Assembly: GCF_905220565.1 (NCBI RefSeq)
Contig: NC_059410.1
Location: forward strand, 2,123,501-2,187,500
Length of the DNA: 64,000 nt
From: Melitaea cinxia
Lineage: Eukaryota; Arthropoda; Insecta; Lepidoptera; Nymphalidae
Direction of reading: 5' to 3'
The notes under the pieces are model-generated. The model was not told where the DNA came from, searched no databases, and saw nothing but the letters and a program-made list of their open reading frames with translations. The translations under genes were made by a program, and so were the position numbers. Positions 22,151 through 33,841 of this stretch are shown here, one piece after another (the stretch's first letter is position 1; every line of letters begins with the position of its first letter).

Positions 22151-22900
22151 ATTATTTTAAAAGTAAAAGTAATAAAGTCTATTTTTATTAAAGGGTTTGT
22201 TGAAGTAAACAACGACTTTTTGAAGTTATATTTTTTTTTGGCTCATTAAGGAAAAATGATGAGAGGAAATTTTTACGATACGCGCGCACACCGTCACAAA
22301 AGCTGACGCCTTGAAATTAGACAACGAAGAAGAAGTTAGCAACGTGAACTTAGTAACGTGAAATTAGTTATCCAATGAAGTATAACATAAAGTATAATAT
22401 TAATAGTACACTTGTCGCTTGTACGCTTGTGTCAAGGATGTATTCTGGGTTATACGATGTTTTTAATTATTATTAAAGTCCCTCGTCTATATCCTCAACA
22501 AAATAGCTGTCTAAAGCCAACAAGGTCTTATTTTCAAATATTAATGACATGGGAGATAGTTTGACACAACCATCACAGTCTGATAATAATGTGTTTTGTA
22601 TATGGAGCAGAAAAACTGAAAAAGCTTTTATATGTTTATATTTTTATTTGAATACTAGTATAGAAAATTCAAGCAAATCTTTTTCCCTAACAAATATAAT
22701 ATTGCGAAAATATTCTCTGATCCAAAATATGGAACGGTATCTAAAGCCAAATCCGAAATACCTCGCTCATTGACATAATTATTTTAGTGCGCTCTTACAA
22801 GAGTCACATACTCAGTGTTGCAATATTTTCGTGGAAACCTGATTTATTTTTTTATTGTATGAGAAGTAAAATCTACTGAACGAATGACCTCGTTACGTTT
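22151..22900. other. No recognisable content
   Basis: AT-rich DNA. A 74-codon frame at 22549-22773 resembles nothing I know and has no gene context. Confidence 0.4.
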
Positions 22901-22904
22901 CTCT

Positions 22905-22994
22905 TAACGCCATCTATCGTGTAAAGTCTAAATTCGTAACAACGTTTTGTAATAACGCCAACTCGTCATAACGTACCATCGATAGATGGCGTTA
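22905..22994. repeat. Inverted repeat with perfect 15-bp arms
   Basis: TAACGCCATCTATCG (22905-22919) pairs with CGATAGATGGCGTTA (22980-22994) around 60 bp that contain GTAACAACG and AATAACGCC. It may be a small MITE or a remnant of one. Confidence 0.65.
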
Positions 22995-24240
22995 TTTGAT
23001 TCGTTTATTTACCATTTAATATAGTATTAATTTTTTTCTTAAACTTGTCACCCTTTTTGTGCCTATTTAGACCTATTCACAGACATATAAGAGGAACAGA
23101 CCGAAGGTGACAGCTACAAAACCATGGCAACTATACAACACTAACACATCTACACACACATCAACAATTCCTGGGCCGTATTCAGTACTTATCAATTTAT
23201 AAAATTACAACACAGATTATCTTAATAAAAAAAAATGATTGCAATTCCAATGTGTGGCTAAAATCGAGAACGGCTGGACCGGTTTGACTAATTTTGGTCC
23301 TAAAATGACCATATCAGTACAGATAAGGTTTCAGCGATGATAAATTTTGAAATAATTGCGGGGAAAATATTAACACTTTAAATGATGAGAAATATTGGAA
23401 AAGATGTAGGTATAGGTTGTAAGTGTTGTTGTAGGTCTAAATTTAGTTGTAGATATAGGTTGTAATGATTTATTTATTCCAGCTCATACCTAGTTAAGAG
23501 GGACAACGTAAGTCGGGACAGCTATTAATTTGTAAATATGATGGAGTTGGACAATATAAATGAAACCAAAAAGAATTTACGAATTATTTATTTTTAAATA
23601 AGACTATTTTTTTTTTTTTAAATAATTTCGTTCAGTTGTTAGTTTTTTTTGCATCGTATTTACACCTTAAATCTACGTAAAACTTAATAATAATTCTAAT
23701 TAATAAATGCAAGTTATTATAGTGATATTTTGCGAATCAAATGTGTCGTAATTTAAATAATCACCAACATAAGAAATCATAGAATTGTAATTAATATTTT
23801 TCCTTTAATCATCTGCGAAACCTTCTTACATGATTGAATAATTTTAATCAGACATCTGATGGGTAAATCAAACCTCCTCTATCTTTTTGTTTATTAATGA
23901 CCACAAGAAATTTTCTTTTACGCCTATCATTAATGATTGACAAATAAAACAATTTACTACTATATTCATTTTCAAAATGTTTTGAACATAACACAAGATT
24001 TTGTGGGCTGCCAATTTGTCATATTCATATTTGCCAACCAGGAATGTCTTCAGTGGACATCATTTGGAAATCTAAAAAAAGTAAATGTATCAAGCAAGAA
24101 TAAAGAAATAACCTATACTATTAAAATAAAATCTAATAAAATATATGAAGTAAATCTGAATCCGGCCCCTCCAAATAACTTAAGTACCAAAACTGTCAAA
24201 CAGATTTTCAGGGAAGTAAAATGTTATATTATTTAACTGA
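22995..24240. other. Anonymous DNA
   Basis: AT-rich. 23260-23320 holds GAACGGCTGGACCGGTTTGA, an RTE-tail word. A 99-codon plus-strand frame at 23937-24236 is rich in K, N, I and T, has no recognised domain, and is probably chance. Confidence 0.4.
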
Positions 24241-25080
24241 ACTTAGATGAAATTGCTAGGTATCATACGTATTTCTAAAATATACACGTAAACTAAACGC
24301 TTGATGTTTATATTTAGCTGAATTAAATATGAATATTGGCAAAATAAACAAAAAAACTTATGCGAAATTATTTTGCTTAACAATACTTACTTATGAAATG
24401 TTATGTCAGGTGTTTTATTATATGTAGCACTCCTATAAAGTGGGGCATTGCACTTTACCATATTTAATCCGTCCTATTTTCACAATTTACACATTAATAT
24501 TCAATATTTATAAGAAACAAAATCACTTAAGCGATTTTGCTAGGAAGCCATGTGTCTTCTATCATCATCTATCAACATGGCGGATTGCTTCAATTTTGGT
24601 TTTGTCTATGTATGTGTCTGTGTTACTACATTGAAAGACAGAGAAAGATGTATTTGAAATTCAGACGAGTGAGAACAAGATAGAGATATTGCTTATTACT
24701 GTCTAAGTGTTTGTGTAATTTGTGTACAGTCTGTTTCTCTTATATGTCTGTGGACCTATTAGATTATAAGATTTAGATATGAAGGAGTAAACTCCAGTCC
24801 TGCGTTGGAGCTGACAGACATACTTTTTTTTTGTTATGGTAATATTTATGTATTATAAAAAAAAAGTGACATGTAAAAAAACAAATACAAACGAATACCT
24901 CTCCTTAATGTTGAGACCTTTTCTTAACGTTTTTTGTTCATTTTTGTTCACTATCTGTCAACTGACAAAACAATTTGACAAAACCATAATTTGTAGCGGT
25001 TTTCATCTTTCGAATGTAACTTGTTTTAAGACTACGAGTAACTGAGCATCAATATGCTAAAAATAAATGAACAATAACAT
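24241..25080. other. Anonymous DNA with a fragment of repeat N
   Basis: 24778-24822 (AGTAAACTCCAGTCCTGCGT then TGGAGCTGACAGACA) is the reverse complement of 3238-3285. Otherwise nothing is recognisable. Confidence 0.4.
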
Positions 25081-27250
25081 AAATATTTCGGATTGCAATC
25101 AACGAATCAAACCATCAACAACATACTATAAGCCGTAAGCTTTCCCTTGTCAAACGCCCTTCCGCTTACAATTAATATTATGTCCTTGGGGCATCCTGCT
25201 CTATCGACCAATGCCTTAATTATAATACTCGCAATTAGCAAATTAATCGAGCAGTAATCTACGGCACGGTTACAACCAGATGTAGGGACCGAGCCTTTAA
25301 AATCAACCACAAAGCTTAACCTAGAAAAGTGAAAACTCACTTCTATTTCAGTAACACAAATACTAAAATGACTTGGCAAACAATACAGCAACTACAAAAT
25401 TAACTTTGTCTTAACGTTGTATTGCAAACTTTAAAGATTATGTTAGTCACGCAAAAATCAACTTTATGTCAATAGAATAAGGAATTAAGGTTGTGCAAAT
25501 AAGAAACGTGTAAGTATGTAAGAATGGTTTACGACTAGTTACAGTAGGAATATTGTGGATACAATGTTTAGGGGGCATTCAAGGGGCAGTTACACGCGTC
25601 CGTGGCTTTTATTGTCAAAAGTCAATTATAGGCTGTCTTGTATTTTTTTCGTGTAACGCTCCTTTATGTTCTTTATTTGTAATGGAATAAGGTAAATGTG
25701 TAATAAGTATTATTCCTTATTGTTTGCTATATTGTTACGCATATTTGGAGTTATTTGGTTTGCTATATTTGCGGTTGTTTACTTGAATTGGGTAGGAAAA
25801 CGTGACATTGTTCTTTTTAATGTACTACGATTTGCTTTGTTTTTGTACTGTAACAAAAACATTAACATAACTATAATCACATTATAGAATAATCTAGTTA
25901 CTAAAGTTATTCCTTTGCACCGCTCGAATACTAACTAAAAACTTAATAAGTACCTAGGGACTATGAAATATCTTGCTTCATCTAGGGAACACAACAAGAC
26001 CGAGAATCAAGGAGACAAAAAAAACACACACACCAACAAACGACTACAATCGATACGTAGCAGCAAAATGCATACCTAGATCTACAGATCTCTAATACTG
26101 TCTAAACCTAAGCTATGCCCCAAGGGACGTAGTCATTACCAACCTGCACAGAAAGTCTGTTACCAGGAATAGAGTCCGTCGGCTAACTACAATTTTAGCA
26201 AAGCTCTCAGCTTACAGAGGGAAAGGCTATTGCCTCTAACAATATAATATTCAAATATTTTTTTAAACGTATAATTTATGTAAAATACCTAAAAGTTATT
26301 ATACCCACTCTTCATATTATGGAAGATTTTTTTTTTGTCAGATTACAAAACACCTTGCTTGTGATTAAAATCAATTACGTAACTGATATACGACTCGACA
26401 CAATTATATGTATGTAAATGTGTGTGTAAATGTGTTATATGTATGTAATATTTTAATAAAATAGTGTTTCAAGTTGATTTTATATTTAAAAGAACTTCTT
26501 GTTTATCATTTAATTGTCATTAGCAAAATTCCATCAATGGGTACGGCTGTGTATTAACGCAGATATAAATTCAACAGAAACAGAACCTGATAATAAAATT
26601 TATAAAACAGCTGAGTTCTCACACATAAACATTCTTCATAAATCAGCTAGCAAAAAAAACTAATTTCTTCGATTATAATATCATACTAATATTTAAAATA
26701 CCACACGATCACACGAGCAGATTTGGGTTAGCAACAAAATTTTTGGTCCTGCTCAGCGTTAACACTACTAAAACAAAGGACAGAACACATACAAAATCTA
26801 TAAAAATCAAGAACATCTTTATTCAAGTGATGTTCAAAAGCTCTTTCGAGTTTTCGTTACTCACATCCACCAATCCGTTATAGAGAATACTGGTTGATCT
26901 TTATCCAGCAGATATTCCTCTAAGCCATCTCTTAATAAAAAAGGAAGTACTTGCTCAGTATATGAACATTTACGACCTATTTTAGTAAAACAATATAAAA
27001 TTCAGCTTAAACGACAAAAAATAAATTCAATATATAATATCATTGATGTATTTTTAACTATCGCTGTCAAAGCGCCGACGACCCACGTCCTCGCAGCAGA
27101 CTTGTTGAGTCAACACGCCTTTTTAATGTGCTAGCCTGTTTAGGGCTGGTAGCGCTACAGTTAAATATATTTTTTTAGTAATGTATATGCTATCTTTGAT
27201 TTTATGTGTGTCTTTTTTTAATACATTGTTTTGCACGTCTGTGATGTCAT
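25081..27250. other. Anonymous AT-rich DNA
   Basis: More than 2 kb with only short frames of skewed composition; no repeat shared with the rest of the window was noticed. Confidence 0.4.
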
Positions 27251-27254
27251 ATTA

Positions 27255-27500
27255 GACGACTAGCCCGTTGGCGCAGTTTGTAGTGACCCTGCTTTCTGCT
27301 CCGAGGGTTGTGGGTTCGATTCCCACCCCGAGTCTGGGTGTAATGTAAATATTTATTTATATGTTTATATATGTATTATTTATAAGTATGTTTATCGAAA
27401 AAAAAAAAATATATGTAGCTATATACCAGTCGGCTGTTACCTATAACACAAGCATTAAGTTGCTTACTTTAGGAACAGACGACCGTGTGTGTATTGTGTA
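27255..27500 (+). mobile_element. tRNA-derived SINE, second family (S2), copy 1
   Basis: A-box region CCGTTGGCGCAGTTTGTAGT, B box in GTGGGTTCGATTCCCAC (27308-27324), then GAGTCTGGGTGTAATGTAAA and an AT-rich body ending near GACCGTGTGTGTATTGTGTA. The same head occurs at 56115-56225. It differs from family S1 in body and tail. Confidence 0.7.
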
Positions 27501-27544
27501 AATATTAAGTAAAAAATTAAGTAAAAATATATTTTATATCGGAT

Positions 27545-27650
27545 CTTAACTAATGTTATAAAGCTAAAAAGTTTGTTTAGACGCGCTAAATTCAGGAACT
27601 ACGGATTCAAATTGAAAATTTATCTTTGTGTGATATATAATATTATAGTA
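27545..27650 (+). repeat. Repeat E fragment
   Basis: TTATAAAGCTAAAAAGTTTG then GACGCGCTAAATTCAGGAAC; the remainder is missing. Confidence 0.5.
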
Positions 27651-28405
27651 TATTGACTTAAGAACTTAAGTATTTAAATAATATAAGTATATTTAGTAAA
27701 TAAGATACTCTTGTTGTGATAACCCTAAGACAACAGATTATTGCTGAGCTTCGACCGAATCTGAGACCGTCGAGGTATCTGAACACAGTCTTAAAGCTAC
27801 GATAAACCCCTACCATATTGACATTGACAATTTTATTTTATTTATACACTTCTATATTTCACGTTTATTTTACAATTACCATTGTATTTTGACATATGAG
27901 ATGGCATACGATTTAGCCGTCCACTTGACTGAAAATAAAAGTCAACTCGTAAGGCTGGGTTCGAGAGATCGAGAGATACCTTAATTTGAATGAAGAACCT
28001 TTATCCTTATTCAATACCAATTTTCTAGTTGAGAAAGATGTACAGTGCGACAATTTAAGATACAAATTAAGAAGAAAATTTAAAATATTGTCCCATGTTC
28101 CAAACCCAGCTAGAACCAGTGATTTATCTGAAATTAAATTCATATCAAATTCAAGGCTTAAATATTATGAAAAAACGTAACGTAAATAATAACTGGAAAT
28201 ATTTATATATAACATTATCAACTATTACGTAACGTTTCAGATGACCAATAAAATTATGTTTATTACTTTAAATTAAAATTAATGATTTTTAATTTGACGC
28301 ATACCAAACCAGAAGTAATAATTTTGCAAATGATAAGAATGGAATTGATCATTGCATTTAAGTAACAAACTATTATAAAAAACACTAAACATTCCAATAA
28401 TTGTA
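27651..28405. other. Anonymous DNA with one protein-like frame
   Basis: Plus-strand 27986-28180 encodes LFNTNFLVEKDVQCDNLRYK and KILSHVPNPARTSDLSEIKF. It looks less random than most short frames here, but I recognise no family. Confidence 0.3.
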
Positions 28406-28409
28406 TTTA

Positions 28410-28825
28410 CTTGCAAAAGAAAAAAATGACTTCAATAACATTTAAAAGTAATACAATGTGGGTAGTCGGTAAAACAGTCAATTATATACGCATTATTGGG
28501 GATCTCAAAAACTGCTTGTCTTGATCACTCATCATCATCAGCCTATCACAGTCCACTGCTGGACATAGGCCTCCCCAAGATCACGCCATTTTTGGCGTTT
28601 CTATCTCGTGTGTTTTGCCCACAGTCACCAAGCTGGTCAGGTGGGTTGGTGACTGCGGGGCTGGCTCGCTCGTCGTATCTCGATCAAATTTAAATTGAAG
28701 CACATGACAAGCATCAGCTTACAATTTTAAAAAAAATCTTCAAAATTAGTACACCTAGTTAAAAATTATAAGGTATCACATAAAAAAAAATACAGTCGAA
28801 TTGCGAACCATATTTTTTTTTAATC
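28410..28825 (+). repeat. Family D copy split by a family B insertion
   Basis: 28410-28520 (ATGACTTCAATAACATTTAA, ATACGCATTATTGGGGATCT) and 28676-28825 (CTCGATCAAATTTAAATTGA, AGCATCAGCTTACAATTTTA, ATACAGTCGAATTGCGAACC) are consecutive parts of family D. A family B fragment lies between them. Confidence 0.6.
28523..28675 (+). repeat. Family B fragment inserted in family D
   Basis: CATCATCATCAGCC, CAGTCCACTGCTGGACATAG, GCCTCCCCAAGATCACGCCA and CAGTCACCAAGCTGGTCAGG. It starts with an ATC repeat, as the 59.5-kb copy does. Confidence 0.65.
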
Positions 28826-29980
28826 TGTTTATAAAATTGAGAAAACCAATGAAATCGTGTGTACGACTTTTACAAATACCGACCAATTGTTGATTCAATA
28901 AAAAAAGAATAAAGAAAACTCGATTTATGTTGAACGTAAAGCATTTTATTTGAGTTAAATGATCCGAGCCTTCTTTGGGTTTTTTATAGCAATCGTTTTA
29001 AAGAAATAGAATCGAACAATTGAAATAAACATTCAATATTACTTTACTTAAAGGTTTTATTTTCAGACAGTATTTTGTATATAACCTTATTAAACAAAAA
29101 ATAAATAAATTATTGAGACGTTGTTGAATAACTTTCGCACCAAATTGTCAGATAATTTAGATATATATTTTTTTATATTTTTCGTAATTTAGATACGTTA
29201 CAATTTTTTAACACGTATCTTTAAGTATCATTATGAGTTTTTTTTATTATCGTTGAGCTATTAACTCAGTTGTTAACTATACGAAAACCAAGTCATAAAT
29301 TTAATTTTTTGAATGGTAAACTCAATCAATTATCTAATAAATGTAACTTGGAGGCACTTTTTTTAGATAATATCTTCACATACATGCAATTGTCTTTATT
29401 TGATATAAGTTAGATGGAGCTAAAGAAGTTTTACTTCAATTAATATAAAATGTATAGATTTTCTCACAAAACTTGTCGTATTTAATAGAAAACGTGTTGG
29501 TTATTTCATATCTATCTGGGCGGTGGGTACTCGGGAGCGGTTAACACGGTTTTCCCTGCGTAAAACCCAATTTCACGAGAATCCCGGTATAGAAAGTAGC
29601 CTATAAGTATATAGTTTTAATTTTAAGAAGTTATATGTGTATCCTTTGTAGTTTCTCGAACTCGCATGACACCGGCGATAATTATGCATAACTGAAGGCC
29701 ATCGAACTAAAATAATTAATAGAAGAACCAAAATAAATGAAAAACATTACTCACAAATAATTTCTACCACCATTACCATACGTATCAGTATATCTTTTGG
29801 TTGATACGCAATATAAAAAGTTGTGTGTGCAATACACGGCAGAAGTGAAACTTCTAAAAGTCGTAGGAAGGTAGGCCTTTACGATTTGTTCTATCCGCGA
29901 TGATCACAATCTCGTGAGAAAGCTCGTAAGCGCCATGCAAAATGCGTCGCTTACAACGAGTAAGCACTAACAAATATAGG
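28826..29980. other. Anonymous AT-rich DNA
   Basis: Only 29510-29625 is familiar (AACCCAATTTCACGAGAATC, GAAAGTAGCCTATAAGT), a diverged RTE-tail fragment. Confidence 0.4.
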
Positions 29981-29984
29981 CAAC

Positions 29985-30145
29985 TAGCTGTGTCCGCGGC
30001 TTCGCCCGCGTTTAAATCAGTGAGTCAAAAAGTTTTCCCGGCAAACTTGCCACGATGTCCTTTGATGGCGAAGTGGCTTCTTCCGGACCTGGACAGATAT
30101 AGTATCATCATAAATAACGGTTCGTTATTAAACAGGTTTGTTATT
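29985..30145 (+). repeat. RTE-like tail head
   Basis: CTAGCTGTGTCCGCGGCTTC, GCCCGCGTTTAAATCAGTGA and GTTTTCCCGGCAAACTTGCC match 16845-16920. The 8-bp array begins a few bases later. Confidence 0.6.
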
Positions 30146-30149
30146 TTTG

Positions 30150-30982
30150 TTGGCGTCCTGTCGTGTTGGCGCATTGGCGCATTAGCACGTTGGCGCATTG
30201 GCGTGTTGGCGTGTTGGCGCATTGGCGTGTTGGCGCATTGGCGTGTTGGCGTGTTGGCGCATTGGCGTGTTGGCGTGTTGGCGCATTGGCGTGTTGGCGT
30301 GTTGGCGCATTGGCATGTTGGCGTGTTGAAGTGTTGACGTGTTGGCGTGTTGGCGCATCGGCGTATTGGCATGTTGGCGTTTTGACATGTTGGCGTGTTG
30401 GCGTATTGGCGTGTTGGCGTATTGGCATATTGGCGTATTGGCGTGTTGGCGTGTTGGCGTGTTGACGTGTTGACATATTGGCGTGTTGGCGTATTGGCGT
30501 GTTGGCGGATTGGCGTATTGGCGTGTTGGCATGTTGGCGTGTTGGACTGTTGGCGTGTTGGCGCATTGGCGTATTGGTGTGTTGGCGTGTTGGCGTGTTG
30601 GCGTTTTGGCGTATTGGCGTGTTAGAGTGTTGGCATGTTGGCGTATTGGCGTGTTGGCGTGTTGGCGTATTGGTGTGCTGGTGTGTTGGCGTGTTTGCGT
30701 ATTGGCGTGTTAGAGTGTTGGCGTGTTGGCGCATAGGCGTGTTGGCGTATTGGCGTGTTGGCGTATTGGCGTATTCGCATGTTGGCGTATTGTCGTGTTG
30801 GCGTTTTGGCGTATTGGCGCATTGGCGTGTTGGCGTATTGGCACATTGGCGTGTTGGCGCATTGGTGTATTGGCGTGTTGGCGTGTTGGCGTATTGGCGT
30901 GTTGACGTGTTGGCATGTTGGAGTGTTGGCGTTTTGGCGTGTTGGAGTTTTGGTATGTTGGCGTGTTGACGTATTGGCGTGT
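30150..30982 (+). repeat. 8-bp minisatellite, unit TTGGCGTG, ~104 units
   Basis: Every 8 bases a TTGGC core is followed by a variable triplet, chiefly GTG, GTA or GCA, with occasional ATG, ATA and ACG. The first TTGG core is at 30150 and the last complete one at 30974, exactly 103 units apart, so there is no net insertion or deletion. In the first 180 bp a 24-bp higher-order order GCA-GTG-GTG repeats about four times. Because 24 bp is eight codons, long frames appear on both strands (WRVGVLA-like and NTPTRQHA-like); they are products of the repeat and I do not call them genes. It ends at TTTAAGTTAAGCGG. Confidence 0.95.
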
Positions 30983-30984
30983 TT

Positions 30985-31270
30985 AAGTTAAGCGGACAAT
31001 AAAAAAAATGTCGATGCTTCCGATTTTAGTAATTTTCCAATATGCAATGAATCAAAACTAATGAATGAAAACTAACGGGCGTCAGATGTAGCCCGGACGA
31101 CGACCACTGACTACTGCGCTCAGTCAGGCGTTATACACATTATATAATTTATATGTAGAAAGCCGGTAGAGATAACTCTAGAAGAAGTCTCTTCCAACTA
31201 ACCTGCGGTAGTTGTTTTATTTATTTTTTATTTTATTACTGGACTTTCATTTGGACAAAATATCTGTATT
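30985..31270. other. No recognisable content
   Basis: Unassigned DNA between the minisatellite and a family B fragment. Confidence 0.4.
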
Positions 31271-31271
31271 G

Positions 31272-31408
31272 TTACGGTAATAAAATATATAACCGCCCCC
31301 TATCTTCCCGTCGATGTCGTAAGAGGCGACTAAGCGATAACATAGTTCCACTACCACCTTTGAACTTAAAAAGCCGACCGGTGGCGGGATAACCATCCAA
31401 CTGCTGTC
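31272..31408 (-). repeat. Family B fragment
   Basis: CTTCCCGTCGATGTCGTAAG, GGCGACTAAGCGATAACATA and GTGGCGGGATAACCATCCAA. Confidence 0.65.
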
Positions 31409-32340
31409 AAACGCCCTTAGCAGTGGAATAACAAAAAATCCGTTCTTAGCGGACGTTTACTAACTATAATCTACCTCCCTGCTAAATTTCATCTTTGTCC
31501 ATCCTGGATGGATGGACCATCTAGCGGTTTTTGAGTTCTCGTGATGAGTGAATCAGTGACCTTTCTCTTTTATATATATATAGATTACGATGCATTAATT
31601 GGACTCCTTTTCACCATCTATAGAGCATACATTTTTAATTTCGTCTCTTACTTTAAAAACATAGGCCTTTCATACAAACTTCCGACCCCCGTTTTATCTT
31701 TTACGTCCTATACAAAACCTACTTGCCAAATTTCAAGTATGTAGATGTTATAGTTTCGGAGATTTCGTGATGAGTGAGTCAACCTACCATCCCCCGTTTT
31801 AACCCCAAAAGGGAGTTGGTTTCTAAAGATACATTATTTGGACATCTTCTCACCATCCATAGACCATACATTTTAAGTTTCAAGTCTCTTACTTCAAAAA
31901 CATGGGACTTTCATACAAACTTCCAACCCCCTTTTTACCCCCTTAAGGGTCGAATTTCGTAAAATTCGTTCTTAGCGGATGTCTACGCCCTATAAGGAGC
32001 CTTTCTGCCAAATTTCAAGTTTGTAACTGTTATAGTTTCGGAGATTTCGTGATCAGTGAGCCGACCTACTGTCCCCCGTTTTAACCCAAAAAGGGGTTGA
32101 TTTCTAAAGATACATTATTTGGACACCTTTTCACCATCTATCTACAGAGCTTACATTTTAAATTTCAAGTCTCTTACGTCAAAAACATGGGACTCTCATA
32201 CAAACTTCCAACCCCCATTTTACCGTCATTTACGTCCTATAAGGAGCCTACTTGCCAAATTTCAAGTTTGTAGATGTTATAGTTTCGGAGATTTCATGAT
32301 GAATGACCTTTCGCGTTTATATATATTATAGATAGATAGA
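31409..32340 (+). repeat. Family G tandem array, locus 2
   Basis: About three to four units of the sequence repeated at 17.0-19.6 kb; GATGAGTGA-like words near 31543, 31771, 32052 and 32299. It begins with CCTGGATGGATGGACC as at 17.4 kb and ends TTCGCGTTTATATATATTAT as at 19.6 kb, so both loci share the same outer sequence but different unit numbers. Confidence 0.8.
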
Positions 32341-32445
32341 TAATAAAGCAGATAAGCAGTAATTTGTTCTATATCATTATATCCTATACATCTTCTTGTA
32401 ATTTAGTAGTAGTTTGTATCTGTTTATGTATGTATATATTTGTAT

Positions 32446-32556
<111 letters not shown>

Positions 32557-32649
32557 GAATTATTCATTGCTCGTGTATATAACGATTGCCATTAACGTTA
32601 CCTTATTATACCTCCCTTTTTTTTTCTTCTAATATGAATTTTACTAATA

Positions 32650-32785
32650 CTCAATTTTGCACATCTACAAACGTCTGCTCTTGTACGTCCTAAGGTTGAC
32701 TGGTAGAGAATGCTTTTAGCATTAAGTCCGCCTTTTGTACAGTTCTTTAATATATTGTGCAATAAAGGATTAATAAATAAATAAA
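32650..32785 (+). repeat. LINE 3' end (family J), copy 3
   Basis: CCTAAGGTTGACTGGTAGAG, GCTTTTAGCATTAAGTCCGC and CCTTTTGTACAGT followed by AATAAAGGATTAATAAATAA. Confidence 0.6.
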
Positions 32786-32789
32786 AATA

Positions 32790-33160
32790 CATTTATGTAT
32801 TTCTTTCTTTGTCATGATGCATATTAGTTTAATCAAATTTCAAATCACAATGATTCTAAAAAAGTTTCACTTCAAAAATAGTTTAGAAGTTAACTCGCTC
32901 GAAACTCACATTTTTCAACTCGAAGCGATCCCTGATCGGAAGCCTTTGAGTGTAAGATCCGATGCACTCACTTTCAAGCTCGTTAGCACTCTTTTATTTA
33001 CCCTACCGCCCTTATCCACGTTCGCAGTACCTAACCTGTTTATTTTTGGCTGGATAATGGACGCTTCTAAAACCGTATAATGATGGCGGAAGTCTTGCAT
33101 AGGATATTATATCGTTTGCTATGCTTATGTGATATTGCTACTTTTAAATGTTAGTGATAT
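32790..33160. other. No recognisable content
   Basis: Overlapping short frames on both strands; no family recognised. Confidence 0.4.
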
Positions 33161-33164
33161 AATT

Positions 33165-33405
33165 TTGATTGCTCGGAAACTAAAAATAAATCGATTTCAA
33201 TTGACATCGACAAGGAATACAATATAGGTAGTCGAAACAATGAGTCGTCAGTTATAAATCAATTTTAAATGGGGCCACGTAACAAACACTAGTGCTTTTG
33301 AATACAGAAAGAATCATCCAACTCGATTTACCCAGTAAAAGTGAGACATAAAAAAATAAAATCGAATTTTAGAAACTCCTCCTTTCTTTGAAGTCAGTTT
33401 AAGAA
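33165..33405 (+). repeat. Family D repeat, decayed
   Basis: GATTGCTCGGAAACTAAAAA, TCGATTTCAATTGACATCGA and, at the end, CTCCTCCTTTCTTTGAAGTC. Confidence 0.55.
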
Positions 33406-33652
33406 AATGATAAACACTATTTTTGTAAGAAAAATTGATGTATATGCATGCTTTAACTTGACTTGTTCTTCAGTAGGGTTGACAAAATTCACAGCTTGCA
33501 TGGGAGATCGCGATGTTTTGATAACGGTGTTACACGTGATACGTATAAAATTATACTCGATTTTACAAATTAAAGATCCTTTGAACTAGATATCTACTAT
33601 CTACGTACCAAATTGAGATCAATACTTTCATATTTTTAATTCTAATAGTCTC

Positions 33653-33841
33653 CTATAATCCATGAGGAAAATTATAACCATTTATGTCTCCTTCCTGGAA
33701 TTCTACAAGCCTACAAGTAAATTGAGGGATCCTCCCTTTATCCTTTTCCTTAGCAAATATACCAAGTACTTCCACATTCTCCTTGTATATAGATTTAGAA
33801 CCACAAATGGTCTCTGTACCTCCAAAAATCGCTTTCATCCA
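33653..33841 (-). other. Unidentified coding-like frame
   Basis: A minus-strand frame of 61 codons reads MKAIFGGTETICGSKSIYKE and GIFAKEKDKGRIPQFTCRLV. Composition is balanced and unlike the surrounding AT-rich noise. It continues upstream of its ATG as FRPYFALKLW. I recognise no family, and no splice sites were assigned; it may be an exon, or a fragment of a mobile element. Confidence 0.3.

Noticed and set aside
21863..22249. 128-codon plus-strand frame
   Set aside because: It lies inside a full-length tRNA-derived SINE.
27255..27345. Possible tRNA gene because of clear A- and B-box words
   Set aside because: No cloverleaf can be drawn, and the sequence continues into a SINE body shared with 56115-56225.
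30025..30991. Ten or more long open frames on both strands (WRVGVLA-like and NTPTRQHA-like proteins)
   Set aside because: They are translations of the 8-bp repeat; 24 bp gives eight codons, so every frame stays open unless a unit mutates.
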